A model generated the notes under the pieces. The model had not been told where the DNA came from. It was given only the letters and a program-made list of their open reading frames with translations, and ran no database searches. Shown here piece after piece: positions 1 to 9,381 of a stretch of 64,000 nt of DNA. Every line of letters starts with the position of its first letter. Within the stretch, counting starts at the first letter, position 1. A program made the position numbers and the translations under genes. This DNA comes from CALCKU01 sp964571595 (GTDB lineage: Bacteria > Pseudomonadota > Alphaproteobacteria > Caulobacterales > Maricaulaceae): NCBI GenBank assembly GCA_964571595.1, contig CAZNCJ010000004.1:11586-75585 (forward strand), in the 5' to 3' direction.

Positions 1-212
1 AGCTCGGTCAAGGTCTCCATACCGTTCATGCCAGGCATGATAAGATCAAGCAAAATCACATGTATGTTCGAGCCGTCAGGGCTAAGCGCCATTTCTAGGG
101 CTTTTTCCCCGCTATCAGCTTGTAAGGTAGAAAATCCGCTTTTTTCAACGACGGCTTGTAGCAAGCGTCTTTGTGTTGGATCATCATCTACAATCAGAAC
201 AGTTTTACCCAT
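1..212 (-). CDS. Response regulator, N-terminal receiver domain (partial, runs off window)
   Basis: The first ~70 codons of a receiver-domain protein are visible; the gene continues beyond base 1. The protein opens MGKTVLIVDDDPTQRR, with the acidic pocket (DDD) near residues 9-11 and the phospho-acceptor stretch ILLDLIMPGMNG near residues 54-65, so it should be phosphorylated on an aspartate by a histidine kinase. The VDDDPTQRR opening is typical of receivers fused to sigma-54 activator (NtrC/TacA-like) modules, but the output domain is outside the window, so that assignment is inference. It is transcribed away from the oxidase subunit gene. Confidence 0.85.
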   Translation of the reverse strand, partial: MGKTVLIVDDDPTQRRLLQAVVEKSGFSTLQADSGEKALEMALSPDGSNIHVILLDLIMPGMNGMETLTE

Positions 213-474
213 AATATACCCTATTATTTTTATGAAGCGCGTTCATATTATATCATCTGTTCTACAATAGTTTCGGATTGCGTCCCAGACCTTCTGCGTT
301 GCAATATGGGACAAGATCATAAATTTCAGTTTAAAAAGTAGAGTTAATAAACTCTCAAAAATGAGAGATAAACCGAGCCTGTTACCCCCGATTTCATCTT
401 GAATTTAGAAGGCGGCCATGTTAGCCATCCCCCACAATATAAAAGGTCAAATTTTACACAATAGGGATAATACG

Positions 475-762
475 ATGGGGTCAGGACACTCGGATTATGT
501 TCATGGTGAAATGAATGTAGATGACCATAAAGACACATTTGGTGGATTTATGGATTGGACAACATATGGCGGGGCTATGGTCGCGCTCATTGTCATTTTA
601 CCGACGTTAATTTTCTGTACAGCTTTAACATGGTTTCCCGCTTTGGTCGTCACGACTATCGTCGGCATAATTCTCGGCGTAGCGTTGAAGCTCAAAGGCG
701 GTTGGTATGCACTTGTCATTGGTTTGGCCGTGCTTATCGCCATTTTTTGCCTCATATTTTAA
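475..762 (+). CDS. aa3-type cytochrome c oxidase subunit IV
   Basis: A 95-residue small membrane protein. The opening HSDYVHGEM followed by DHKDTFGGFM matches the bacterial aa3-type cytochrome oxidase subunit IV family (COX_IV_2), a short subunit found in alphaproteobacterial aa3 oxidases. A hydrophilic N-terminus of ~25 residues is followed by hydrophobic segments covering roughly residues 30-95, more than the single helix of the best-studied members. I chose the ATG at 475, preceded by AGGGA, over an upstream in-frame ATG at 418 because family homology begins here. It stands apart from the main oxidase genes, as is common. Confidence 0.85.
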   Translation: MGSGHSDYVHGEMNVDDHKDTFGGFMDWTTYGGAMVALIVILPTLIFCTALTWFPALVVTTIVGIILGVALKLKGGWYALVIGLAVLIAIFCLIF

Positions 763-861
763 ACTCTAAAATATTATTTTAAAAAGAGGTGGGTGCGCGC
801 CAAAGGCTTTTGCCTCATCAGCCATGTTGGCTGACCCTCTGTGCATGATAGAAGGAAGATT

Positions 862-1992
862 ATGAAAATTTCCGTGCTTAATGATACGGGCGGTGATGAA
901 GCCCGGGTTGCAGCCACACCGGATACGGTCAAAGGCTATATCGCCTCTGGTCACAAGGTGAGCGTTGTAAAAGCTGCGGGTAGCCTCGCAAATTTCTCAG
1001 ATGATGATTATAAAGAGGTCGGGGCCAGTATTGCCGCAAATAATGGCGCAGCGGTAAAATCCGCTGATCTGGTTTTGTCTGTTAACGGGGCAACCGAAAA
1101 ACTCATCTCCCAAATGAAAAAGGGTGCAGGTCTTACAGGCCTTATGAACCCGACAGATAATCCGAAATATGTCGCCGCCTGTGCCAAAGCGGGCATAAGC
1201 GCCTTTGCACTCGAATATATTCCGCGCATTTCGCGGGCTCAAAGCATGGATGTCCTGTCCTCGCAATCCAATCTCGCGGGCTATCGCTCTTTGGTCGAGG
1301 CCGGGAGTGTTTATGGCCGGGCCATGCCGATGATGATGACAGCGGCGGGAACTGTTGCGCCTGCCAAAGTCTTTATAATGGGCGCGGGTGTGGCTGGATT
1401 ACAAGCCATTGCGACGGCACGGCGTTTGGGGGCGGTTACAACGGCGACGGATGTGCGCCCTGCCGCCAAGGAACAAGTCGCCTCGCTCGGAGCTAAATTT
1501 ATCGCGGTAGAAAATGAAGAATTTAAAGCGGCTGAAACAGCTGGTGGTTACGCCAAACAAATGTCGCCAGAATATCAAAAGTTACAAGCCGAATTAACCG
1601 CAACTCATATCGCCAAACAGGATATTGTGATTACCACAGCGCTTATTCCGGGCCGTCCAGCGCCCAAGCTTATTGATAAGAAAATGCTGGCGGCTATGCG
1701 TCCGGGTTCCGTCATTGTGGATTTGGCCGTCGAGCGCGGCGGGAATTGCGAAGGAGCCAAGCCCGGAAAAATTGTGACGACCTCCAACGGTGTTAAAATT
1801 GTCGGTCATTTGAACTGGCCCTCACGCATGGCGTCAGATGCTTCAAATATGTTTGCGCGCAATCTGAAAGCCTTTTTGCCTTTGGTGAGTTCCGAGGACG
1901 GCGCATATGCACCGGATTGGGATGATGAGATTATCAAGGGCTGTACGCTGACACGCGACGGTGAGATTATACATGAACGGGTAAAGGGATAG
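862..1992 (+). CDS. pntAA: NAD(P) transhydrogenase subunit alpha 1 (NAD(H)-binding domain I)
   Basis: 376 residues, soluble domain I of proton-translocating transhydrogenase, which transfers hydride between NADH and NADP+ using the proton motive force. The Rossmann fold motif GAGVAGLQAIATARRLGA is near residues 173-190 and the mobile-loop-like SRAQSMDVLSSQSNLAGY segment near 122-139, both typical of the family. The ATG at 862 has a GGAAG site just upstream; an ATG 21 bases earlier lacks family similarity. It is the first gene of the three-gene split form (alpha1, alpha2, beta), with only 2 bases before the next gene, so the three subunits are surely co-transcribed. Confidence 0.95.
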   Translation: MKISVLNDTGGDEARVAATPDTVKGYIASGHKVSVVKAAGSLANFSDDDYKEVGASIAANNGAAVKSADLVLSVNGATEKLISQMKKGAGLTGLMNPTDNPKYVAACAKAGISAFALEYIPRISRAQSMDVLSSQSNLAGYRSLVEAGSVYGRAMPMMMTAAGTVAPAKVFIMGAGVAGLQAIATARRLGAVTTATDVRPAAKEQVASLGAKFIAVENEEFKAAETAGGYAKQMSPEYQKLQAELTATHIAKQDIVITTALIPGRPAPKLIDKKMLAAMRPGSVIVDLAVERGGNCEGAKPGKIVTTSNGVKIVGHLNWPSRMASDASNMFARNLKAFLPLVSSEDGAYAPDWDDEIIKGCTLTRDGEIIHERVKG

Positions 1993-1994
1993 AG

Positions 1995-2369
1995 ATGAGC
2001 TATTTAATATCTATTTTCGGGGCAGGATTGGTGATGGCAGGCAGCGCCGCTATTTCGCCCGTTATTTTTCAACTCGCTATTTTTGTGATGGCGATTTTTG
2101 TCGGTTATTATGTTGTCTGGTCTGTGACACCGGCCTTACACACACCTCTTATGGCCGTTACGAACGCAATTTCTTCGGTTATTATTGTAGGTGCGCTCAT
2201 CGCCGTGGCAGCAGGCACGAAAGGCGGATCAAACCTCTCGACTTATGCAGGCACATTGGCGGTAGCCCTTTGTGCGATTAATATTTTCGGCGGCTTTCTT
2301 GTGACCCAGCGCATGCTGGCAATGTATAAGAAGAAAGAAAAACCTGCCAAGAAAGTGGAGGCTAAATAA
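1995..2369 (+). CDS. pntAB: NAD(P) transhydrogenase subunit alpha 2 (membrane domain)
   Basis: 124 residues with about three transmembrane helices and a charged lysine-rich C-terminus (KKKEKPAKKVEAK). This is the separate membrane-spanning alpha-2 subunit that with PntB forms the proton channel (domain II). The segment FVGYYVVWSVTPALHTPLM is characteristic. It lies between alpha-1 and beta, and its stop codon overlaps the start of pntB by one base (TAATG), implying translational coupling. Confidence 0.95.
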   Translation: MSYLISIFGAGLVMAGSAAISPVIFQLAIFVMAIFVGYYVVWSVTPALHTPLMAVTNAISSVIIVGALIAVAAGTKGGSNLSTYAGTLAVALCAINIFGGFLVTQRMLAMYKKKEKPAKKVEAK

Positions 2370-3769
2370 TGTCCGCTAATCTCGCAGCTATTCTTTATAC
2401 GGTCTCAGCCGTTCTCTTTATTCTAGCCTTACGCGGCCTGTCCTCTCCGGAAAGTTCTCGTCGGGGTAATCTCTTTGGTATGATCGGTATTGCGATTGCC
2501 ATTATCACAACAGTTCTGGTCGCAGGACTGGGGGGGCAAAGCCTTTTACTCGCCGGCGGTGGTCTGGCTATTGGTGGTGTCATCGGGGCGGTTATTGCCC
2601 GTAAAATACCGATGACAGACATGCCGCAACTCGTCGCAGCCTTTCATTCACTTGTCGGTCTGGCCGCTGTACTTGTGGCGATTGCAGCCTATTTCTCACC
2701 TGACAGTTTCGGGATCAGCACGGCGACAGGGATTAAACCCTTTAGCTTGTTAGAACTGTCCCTCGGGGCGGCGATCGGTGCGATTACGTTTTCAGGCTCA
2801 GTGATTGCCTTTGCGAAACTCAACGGGAACATGTCAGGCGCGCCTATCTTACTGCCCTTGCGACATCTCATAAATCTGGGGCTCGCAATAGCCACGATTG
2901 TACTGATCTATCTCTTGATGAGTACAGGCGGGGCAGACCCCAGAATGTTCTGGGCGATTATCGGGATTACTTTCTTGCTCGGCTTTTTGCTGATTATACC
3001 GATTGGCGGGGCGGATATGCCTGTGGTTGTCTCCATGCTCAACTCCTATTCAGGTTGGGCGGCAGCAGCCCTTGGCTTTACGCTGGGTAATTTGGCTTTG
3101 ATTATTGTTGGGGCTTTGGTTGGCTCTTCCGGGGCTATTCTGTCATATATTATGTGTAAGGCCATGAACCGCGGCTTTATCTCCGTCATCTTGGGCGGCT
3201 TTGGGGCCACTGCAAGCAGTATGGACGGTGCAGCCAAAGAGCAACGTCCGGTTAAACGCGGCTCTGCTGAAGATGCGGCCTTTATCATGAAGAACGCCTC
3301 TAAGGTGATTATTGTGCCCGGTTATGGTCTGGCGGTTGCCCAAGCCCAACATGCTGTGCGCGAAATGGCCGATACGCTTAAGGAAGAGGGCGTGGATGTG
3401 GTCTATGCCATTCATCCCGTCGCGGGTCGTATGCCTGGCCATATGAACGTCTTGCTGGCCGAAGCCAATGTGCCTTATGACGAGGTCTTCGAGCTTGAGG
3501 ATATTAATTCCGAATTTGCCAATGCGGATGTTGCCTTTGTTATCGGGGCTAATGACGTCACCAACCCAGCGGCGAAAACCGATCCACAAAGCCCGATTGC
3601 CGGCATGCCTATTCTGGATGTTGATAAGGCCTCGACTGTGCTTTTCGTCAAGCGGTCCTTATCGCCGGGCTATGCCGGAATTGATAATGAGCTGTTTTAT
3701 GATGACAGTACAATGATGTTGCTCTCTGATGCCAAGAAAATGGTCGAGGAGATCATTAAGGCTCTATAG
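2369..3769 (+). CDS. pntB: NAD(P) transhydrogenase subunit beta
   Basis: 466 residues, the usual length. The N-terminal two thirds is a bundle of about nine membrane helices (proton channel), and the C-terminal ~170 residues are the soluble NADP(H)-binding domain III. Recognisable features are the VIIVPGYGLAVAQAQHAV dinucleotide-binding turn, the AIHPVAGRMPGHMNVLLAEA segment and VIGANDVTNPAA. With the two alpha subunits it makes a complete enzyme supplying NADPH. A hydrolase gene follows after 2 bases and may be in the same transcript. Confidence 0.96.
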   Translation: MSANLAAILYTVSAVLFILALRGLSSPESSRRGNLFGMIGIAIAIITTVLVAGLGGQSLLLAGGGLAIGGVIGAVIARKIPMTDMPQLVAAFHSLVGLAAVLVAIAAYFSPDSFGISTATGIKPFSLLELSLGAAIGAITFSGSVIAFAKLNGNMSGAPILLPLRHLINLGLAIATIVLIYLLMSTGGADPRMFWAIIGITFLLGFLLIIPIGGADMPVVVSMLNSYSGWAAAALGFTLGNLALIIVGALVGSSGAILSYIMCKAMNRGFISVILGGFGATASSMDGAAKEQRPVKRGSAEDAAFIMKNASKVIIVPGYGLAVAQAQHAVREMADTLKEEGVDVVYAIHPVAGRMPGHMNVLLAEANVPYDEVFELEDINSEFANADVAFVIGANDVTNPAAKTDPQSPIAGMPILDVDKASTVLFVKRSLSPGYAGIDNELFYDDSTMMLLSDAKKMVEEIIKAL

Positions 3770-3771
3770 CG

Positions 3772-4572
3772 ATGAAACCTTTTGTGCTCATTTGCATTTC
3801 TTTAGTCGCGCTCTACCTTTTGGGGGGCGCGATTTTATTTGTCCTCCAGCGCGGGTTTTTATATTTTCCGCCGAATACATATTTGAGCCCGCAAGCGGTT
3901 AATCTCGCGCATTTTACAGAGGTGGAGATAACCGCACGAGACGACACTGAGCTTAAAATGTGGTGGCATAAACCCGAAGACGATAAGCCTGTTATCATGT
4001 TTTTTCACGGCAATGCCTCTGGCGTCTTTTCCAATGTAGATATTTACCGTGATCTCACGCAAGCTGGTTTTGGTGTTCTGGGTGTTTCTTATCCGGGCTA
4101 TCCGGGAGCTGGCGGTAAGATGTCCCAAAACGCCAATATCCGCGCTGCCCAAGCGCAATATGATTGGTTGCTTGCCCACAATATAAGATCAGAGAAAATC
4201 ATATTTTTCGGCACTTCATTAGGGGCTGGGGTTGCTGCGCAATTAAGTAAGACGCACCCACCAGCGTTTTTGATTATGGAGGCGCCTTTTAATTCCATGC
4301 TGGATATGGTGCGCCTGCGTATGCCGCTTTACGGCTTTTCTGTCTGGCTCTTGGATGAGTATCGCTCTGATCTGGCTTTGCAAAATGCCACATTTCCGGT
4401 GTTAATCCTGCACGGATCTGATGACAGGGTTATTCCGGCCGCCCAAAGTGCTAAACTTGAAAAAGGTTTGAAGGGCGCCGTGACGCGACATTTTATAGAA
4501 GGTGGTCAACATACGAATTTATGGGCGCTTGGTGGCCATCAGATTATATTCGAGCTTTTGGAAAATTATTAA
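3772..4572 (+). CDS. Alpha/beta hydrolase, membrane-anchored (BEM46/ABHD13-like)
   Basis: 266 residues. A single hydrophobic N-terminal segment (residues ~3-24) probably anchors it to the inner membrane, with the hydrolase domain outside. The oxyanion region reads FFHGNASG, the nucleophile elbow is GTSLGAG (serine near residue 147), the acid lies in LHGSDDRVIP and the catalytic histidine in EGGQHTNLW. This order fits the alpha/beta hydrolase family related to BEM46/ABHD13; the natural ester substrate cannot be deduced. It begins 2 bases after pntB and probably shares its transcript, though a functional link is not evident. Confidence 0.85.
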   Translation: MKPFVLICISLVALYLLGGAILFVLQRGFLYFPPNTYLSPQAVNLAHFTEVEITARDDTELKMWWHKPEDDKPVIMFFHGNASGVFSNVDIYRDLTQAGFGVLGVSYPGYPGAGGKMSQNANIRAAQAQYDWLLAHNIRSEKIIFFGTSLGAGVAAQLSKTHPPAFLIMEAPFNSMLDMVRLRMPLYGFSVWLLDEYRSDLALQNATFPVLILHGSDDRVIPAAQSAKLEKGLKGAVTRHFIEGGQHTNLWALGGHQIIFELLENY

Positions 4573-4588
4573 TAACCAATTTGGGTTC

Positions 4589-4936
4589 TTATTTCGCGCA
4601 GCCAATACAAAAGGGCGTGGCCGGATCAAGACCAAGGCGTTTATCCCCGATAGGCTCGTCACATGTCACGCAATAGCCGTAATCACCGCTCTCCAGCCTT
4701 TCTAAGGCCGCGTCAATGCGTACGATTTGCTTCCGTCTGGCTTTCTCTTGCGCCATATCCATAGCTTGGACTTGCAAACTATCCATGCGCGAAAGACGGC
4801 CCACGCTTTGCTGATCTAGTTTAACGGGTTTGCGATTGCCAGCCGCCTGCGCGCTCAGCTCCTCTAACTCAGCCCGGTGGGCTTCAAGACTTTGACGTAT
4901 TTTTAAGGTTTCGGGCTTCATACTATCTAAACCCAT
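4589..4936 (-). CDS. TraR/DksA family zinc-finger protein
   Basis: 115 residues. An N-terminal alpha-helical region rich in charged residues is followed by a four-cysteine zinc finger (CVTC ... CIGC) at the C-terminus. This is the short DksA/TraR-like architecture; such proteins bind in the RNA polymerase secondary channel or act as redox/stress regulators. It is shorter than E. coli DksA (151), so it is better called DksA-like. The start is uncertain: ATG at 4936, or the in-frame ATG 15 bases downstream (MKPETL). It converges with the hydrolase and diverges from the ABC transporter. Confidence 0.85.
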   Translation of the reverse strand: MGLDSMKPETLKIRQSLEAHRAELEELSAQAAGNRKPVKLDQQSVGRLSRMDSLQVQAMDMAQEKARRKQIVRIDAALERLESGDYGYCVTCDEPIGDKRLGLDPATPFCIGCAK

Positions 4937-5010
4937 AACAAATAATCTGGCTCTAAGATATATAGGCGGGATGAAATTACGCTCGTATATGAGGTAGTAA
5001 AATAGACATT

Positions 5011-5970
5011 ATGACAACGCCCCCGCTTTTAATTGATAATATTTCCAAATCCTTTGGCCGGAACGCTGCGGTTAAGAATGTTAGTTTCTCGGTTAATGCC
5101 GGAGAAATTGTCGGGTTTTTAGGGCCTAACGGTGCAGGCAAAACCACGACTTTGCGCATGGCGCTGGGATTGATTAAGCCTGATTATGGCCGTGTAGAAT
5201 TATTTGGAAAAATGCCGGGGCCGCAAATTTTTGGACGGGTTGGCTTTCTGCCCGAAGAACGCGGCTTGTATAAAAAGCAAACAGCGCGCGATTCCATTGC
5301 CCATATGGCCCGCCTAAACGGTATTAAGGGAAAACAGGCTAATCGGTTGGCCGAGGAGCTATTGGAAAAATACGGCCTTAAGGACGCGATCAAGAAGAAG
5401 AATAAGGACATGTCAAAAGGCATGGCCCAGAAGGTACAATTACTAGGCGCTATTGCCCATAATCCGGAATTTTATATATTGGACGAACCCTTCTCAGGCC
5501 TTGACCCGGTCAACCAGAAAGTCCTCGAAGATATGGTGCGCGAGATCGCCTCGCGCGGTAGTACAATTATATTTTCTACCCATGTCATGGAACATGCCGA
5601 GCGGTTGTGTGACCGAATAATTTTGATGTCAGGGGGTGAGAAAGTTTTTGATGGTAATCTCGCGCAAGCCTTGGATAAAGCGCCCAGACGCCTAATTTTA
5701 AGCACGGATTATGCCGATATTGACACGCTTATGGCCCCCTTTATCAAAACGGCAAAGCGCCGAGAGGACGGGGCTTTATCGCTGATATTAAAGCCAGAGG
5801 CCAAGACCCAGAGGATTTTGGAAACATTGGTCAAAGAAAAGGTTCGGCTGGCACGGTTTGAACCAAAGACGGCCAGCTTACATGAGGCTTTCGTAGCCAT
5901 GGTCGGGCATGACTTTGCGGCGAATATGGGCGCTGATATGGGCGCTGATAGGCAGAAGAGGATCTTATGA
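5011..5970 (+). CDS. ABC transporter ATP-binding protein (NatA/DUF4162 type)
   Basis: 319 residues. Walker A is GPNGAGKTT near residues 41-49, the signature segment is MSKGMAQKVQ, Walker B is FYILDEPFSGLD and the H-loop is STHVME. The C-terminal ~90 residues resemble the DUF4162 tail common in exporters for drugs, sodium or lipids. Downstream, and overlapping it by four bases (ATGA), is its membrane partner, so the two form a translationally coupled exporter. The substrate is unknown. Confidence 0.92.
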   Translation: MTTPPLLIDNISKSFGRNAAVKNVSFSVNAGEIVGFLGPNGAGKTTTLRMALGLIKPDYGRVELFGKMPGPQIFGRVGFLPEERGLYKKQTARDSIAHMARLNGIKGKQANRLAEELLEKYGLKDAIKKKNKDMSKGMAQKVQLLGAIAHNPEFYILDEPFSGLDPVNQKVLEDMVREIASRGSTIIFSTHVMEHAERLCDRIILMSGGEKVFDGNLAQALDKAPRRLILSTDYADIDTLMAPFIKTAKRREDGALSLILKPEAKTQRILETLVKEKVRLARFEPKTASLHEAFVAMVGHDFAANMGADMGADRQKRIL

Positions 5971-7454
5971 GCTTACCCGCGATTGATATCCGCCGCGTCT
6001 ATCTGATCGCCCGACGTGATTTTCTGGGTTATGTCAGAACATGGGGGTTTTGGGTGTCTTTCTTCCTGCCCTTTATATTAATGGGCTTGGGCTTATTTGC
6101 TTCGACCTTGCAGATCAATATACAGCCCACACGCTATGAAACTATATTGGATAGCACTGCCCATCACGGCGCAAAGATTATAGAGCGCGAATCTGAGAGC
6201 CGGCGTGCTCTAGAACGCGACCTCTTTGAAAGCATCGGAGAGAAAATATTATCGAGTTCCGAGCTTGAGGCTTTACTTAAGGCCTATGATACGGACGGCT
6301 TAGAGAGCGCGCGCGAATTTATGGACAAAAAGTTTCCAGGGGCAGGGGAGCGTCTCAAACTGCCCATACCTAACCGGATATTTGTACCCCCGCCTGCCTC
6401 TACGATTGAAGGTTTAAAGCCATATTTGCGCGGCGAGAAACTCATTACATATAAGGGTGAAACTGTAGCTCTGGACGGGGCGTTACATCTATACGCGCAG
6501 GATAAGGGCGTTAGAGCGGATTATTGGTCTGAAAATATTAATAGTCGCGAAGTGCCAACTCTCGCGCGTGATTATTTCAGAGACCAAGCCACGCATGCTT
6601 ATTTGAAATCAGGCGGGCTGTCGGTTGAAGGTTTTGAAACGGCCAGACGAGGCAGTCTGTCGATAGAGAGCTTTGATCCGACAAAAATTAATACGGGTGA
6701 TAATAAAAGCCAAGCCGTGACATTGGCTGATAATATTCCGGGATTTGTCGCCGCGACCTTGGCAGCGATTTTGTGGTTCACCGTCTTTTCGGGGTCTTAT
6801 ATGTTGCTGACCTCCATGTTGGAAGAAAAGCTCAATAAACTCCTTGAAATGATGCTGGCTTCGACACGGTTCTCCGAGATTATGCTCGGTAAACTTTTAG
6901 GGGTGGCGGCTTTAACCCTCACGGCGCTTTTGCCATATATCATTACGGCTTCGGGGGCGGCTATCGTGGCTATCCTCTTTGGTCCAGCGGATGTCAGTCT
7001 GGGGCTAAAGGCTGCGATAAACGCCAAGATGATCGGGTTTTTTATCGTCTTTCTTATATTGGGATATGTGTTTTACGGGGCGTTTTTTATCGCTATCGGG
7101 GCTTTGGCTGAAAGCATGCAGGACGCCCAAACACTGACAACGCCGATCATGCTCATTTTGACCTTATTATTTATGGTCGTGCCAATAGGTATGCAAAATC
7201 CGCAAAACCCGATCCTGATTTTTGCGTCATGGTTTCCTTTATCTGCGCCTTTTGCAGCGATTATGCGCTTGCCGGCTGATCCGCCATTATGGGAGCTTTG
7301 CCTGTCTGCCTTTATCTTATTTTTATGCACGATCGGGGTCATGTGGCTGGCGGGCCGTATTTTCCGATTTGGTGTCTTATCCGGCTCAGGTGTCAAGGGT
7401 GTTAAAAGCTGGTTGGGTGATAAGATTTTCCGCAAGGGTCGCTCCCGCGCCTAG
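5967..7454 (+). CDS. ABC-2 type transporter permease (NatB-like)
   Basis: 495 residues. An N-terminal helix (SFFLPFILMGLGLFASTL) is followed by a large ~220-residue extracytoplasmic domain and then about five more membrane helices (from residue ~255), the arrangement of NatB-type ABC-2 permeases. The conserved cytoplasmic stretch EEKLNKLLEMMLAS lies just after the second helix. It pairs with the upstream ATPase, with which it shares a four-base overlap. Direction is presumably export; the cargo cannot be inferred. Confidence 0.9.
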   Translation: MSLPAIDIRRVYLIARRDFLGYVRTWGFWVSFFLPFILMGLGLFASTLQINIQPTRYETILDSTAHHGAKIIERESESRRALERDLFESIGEKILSSSELEALLKAYDTDGLESAREFMDKKFPGAGERLKLPIPNRIFVPPPASTIEGLKPYLRGEKLITYKGETVALDGALHLYAQDKGVRADYWSENINSREVPTLARDYFRDQATHAYLKSGGLSVEGFETARRGSLSIESFDPTKINTGDNKSQAVTLADNIPGFVAATLAAILWFTVFSGSYMLLTSMLEEKLNKLLEMMLASTRFSEIMLGKLLGVAALTLTALLPYIITASGAAIVAILFGPADVSLGLKAAINAKMIGFFIVFLILGYVFYGAFFIAIGALAESMQDAQTLTTPIMLILTLLFMVVPIGMQNPQNPILIFASWFPLSAPFAAIMRLPADPPLWELCLSAFILFLCTIGVMWLAGRIFRFGVLSGSGVKGVKSWLGDKIFRKGRSRA

Positions 7455-7543
7455 TCTTGCGTCTTACGGATGAGTTTAAATAATGCTTGGGTCTTGTGGC
7501 TATAAAGGTTTATAGGTCGAGCATGGAAACATCCGAGAGAAAT

Positions 7544-8293
7544 ATGGCTGACAAGGAAGACGCAAATAAGCGCAGCTCATATGCCGCAAAGCAAGAAGGT
7601 TTAAAGGCGCTTGTTCTTGAAGCGGCGCTTAAGATTGTACCTTTTGAGGGCTGGACGTCCAAAATGATGTCGCAGGCCGCGAAGGCGGCAAAGCTGGACC
7701 CGTCTCAAATTCATCACCTTTTTCCCAAAGGTGCATTAGACTTGATCGCATTTTGGTCTGCGCGCATGGACCGCGAGAGCGAAGAAAAACTGAAATCGCT
7801 CAATATGACAGATATGCGTATTCGCGATAAAATCACCCAAGCCGTTCATATCCGCCTTCGCCAGATAGATGGTCATGAGCTGGCGATGAAACGCGCTTTG
7901 TCACGACTTGCTTTGCCTGATGCGCATATCGGCCCGTCAGCCGGTGTGGGACTTAAACAGCTTTGGGACAGTGCAGATATGATCTGGCGCGCCATTGGTG
8001 ATACCAGTACGGATAGTAATTATTATTCCAAACGCTCTGTACTCTCTGCTGTGCTGTCCAGTTCGACCCTGTCATGGATTTCAGATGATAGTCCTGATAA
8101 AGAGGTCGGGAAGGCGTTTCTGGATGACCGTATCGAGAATGTTATGACATTTGAGAAAACGAAATGGGCGGTGAAGTCTCGTTTGAAAAATACACCAAAC
8201 CCGGCGGAAATTTTAGGACGCTTGCGATATGGCAAACCTTTTCAGCGGCGGCGTCGATCACATGCTTCACATGCAGGACGTTACAGGCGATAG
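7544..8293 (+). CDS. COQ9 family protein (ubiquinone biosynthesis)
   Basis: About 249 residues. The N-terminal part has a TetR-like helix-turn-helix fold (GLKALVLEAALKIVPFEGWT), followed by the COQ9 domain with the LKQLWDSADMIWRAIGD...YYSKRSVLSAVL segment typical of the family. COQ9 proteins bind lipids and support hydroxylation steps of ubiquinone synthesis. A GAGAG ribosome site precedes the ATG at 7544; an in-frame ATG at 7523 is also possible. The last ~15 residues (RRRRSHASHAGRYRR) are unusually basic. The stop lies 2 bases from the convergent purK. Confidence 0.85.
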   Translation: MADKEDANKRSSYAAKQEGLKALVLEAALKIVPFEGWTSKMMSQAAKAAKLDPSQIHHLFPKGALDLIAFWSARMDRESEEKLKSLNMTDMRIRDKITQAVHIRLRQIDGHELAMKRALSRLALPDAHIGPSAGVGLKQLWDSADMIWRAIGDTSTDSNYYSKRSVLSAVLSSSTLSWISDDSPDKEVGKAFLDDRIENVMTFEKTKWAVKSRLKNTPNPAEILGRLRYGKPFQRRRRSHASHAGRYRR

Positions 8294-8295
8294 GC

Positions 8296-9381
8296 CTAAA
8301 GCGGGCCGAGCTTGCGGTTAATATGCCCCATTTTCCGCCCCTTGCGGGGTTCACTCTTACCGTAAAGATGTAAGGCTGTGTCGGGCTGTTTTGCCAGCTC
8401 CGCCCATTTATTGACATCCTCTCCCAATAAATTTGTCATTTGCATTGTATAGCGGGGTGATGTGTTGCCAAGCGGCCATCCGCAAATCGCGCGAATATGT
8501 AATTCGAATTGATCCACACAGCCCGCATCTTGTGTCCAATGCCCAGAATTATGCACGCGCGGGGCAATTTCATTGACTATAAAATCCCCATTTGGCAGTT
8601 CAAAAAACTCGACGGCCAAGACACCTACATAATCAAGCGCGTCCATAATTTTGCGCGCCAAGGTCCCCGCCTTTCCCGTATCGCCCATGGCCGGGGCAAG
8701 GCTGGTATGTAGAATATGGTCTTTATGTATGTTCTCTATGAGCGGATAGGCGGCCGTCTCGCCCTGTACATTTCGCGCGGCAATGACAGAGACTTCACGG
8801 GTAAAGTCGACAAATTTTTCTAAAATTGACGGCGCATCGTTCATCTTGGCCCAAGACGGCTTAATATCCTCTTGGCTACGGATGACATATTGGCCTTTAC
8901 CGTCATATCCCATGCGCCTGGTTTTTAACACAGAGGGTAGGCCGATTTTACGCACGGCGCGTTCAAGATCATAAACGGACTCGACGGGCTCAAATAAGGT
9001 TACGCCGACCCCGGCTTTGTCGCGGATAAAGGTTTTTTCGGTTAAGCGGTCTTGGGCGACATCCAAAGCCAAGGCTTTGGGACGTAAGGCCACGGCATTA
9101 TTGGCTGCCTTTGCCGTTTTGGCCGGAACATTTTCAAATTCATATGTCACGACATCACAGCTCTTAGCAAAGGCGAAAACTGCATCTACATCCTCGTAGG
9201 CCCCGACTGTGGTTTGCGTACTTACCTTTGATGCGGGCCCGTTTTCTTCTGGGCAATATATATGACAATTTAGCCCCAACCGACTGGCCGCTAAGCTGAG
9301 CATACGGCCAAGCTGACCCCCACCCAGAATACCGATCATCCCGCCAGGTGCGACGATAATATGGGTATTTTTCTTTGTCAT
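8296..9381 (-). CDS. purK: N5-carboxyaminoimidazole ribonucleotide synthase
   Basis: 361 residues, the usual size. The ATP-grasp enzyme converts AIR, bicarbonate and ATP to N5-CAIR in purine synthesis. The N-terminal GGMIGILGGGQLGRML loop, TYEFENVP, and the SVLKTRRMGYDGKGQYVI segment of the ATP-grasp fold are clear, as is EIAPRVHNSGHWT near the C-terminal third. Its start codon overlaps the purE stop (TAATG), so the two enzymes of consecutive steps are coupled. Confidence 0.96.
   Translation of the reverse strand: MTKKNTHIIVAPGGMIGILGGGQLGRMLSLAASRLGLNCHIYCPEENGPASKVSTQTTVGAYEDVDAVFAFAKSCDVVTYEFENVPAKTAKAANNAVALRPKALALDVAQDRLTEKTFIRDKAGVGVTLFEPVESVYDLERAVRKIGLPSVLKTRRMGYDGKGQYVIRSQEDIKPSWAKMNDAPSILEKFVDFTREVSVIAARNVQGETAAYPLIENIHKDHILHTSLAPAMGDTGKAGTLARKIMDALDYVGVLAVEFFELPNGDFIVNEIAPRVHNSGHWTQDAGCVDQFELHIRAICGWPLGNTSPRYTMQMTNLLGEDVNKWAELAKQPDTALHLYGKSEPRKGRKMGHINRKLGPL

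Noticed and set aside
765..861. Riboswitch between the oxidase subunit and pntAA
   Set aside because: Only one small hairpin (CAGCCA/TGGCTG) is visible and no conserved aptamer motif could be recognised.
3143..3589. 148-codon minus-strand frame opposite pntB
   Set aside because: Shadow of the conserved NADP-binding domain.
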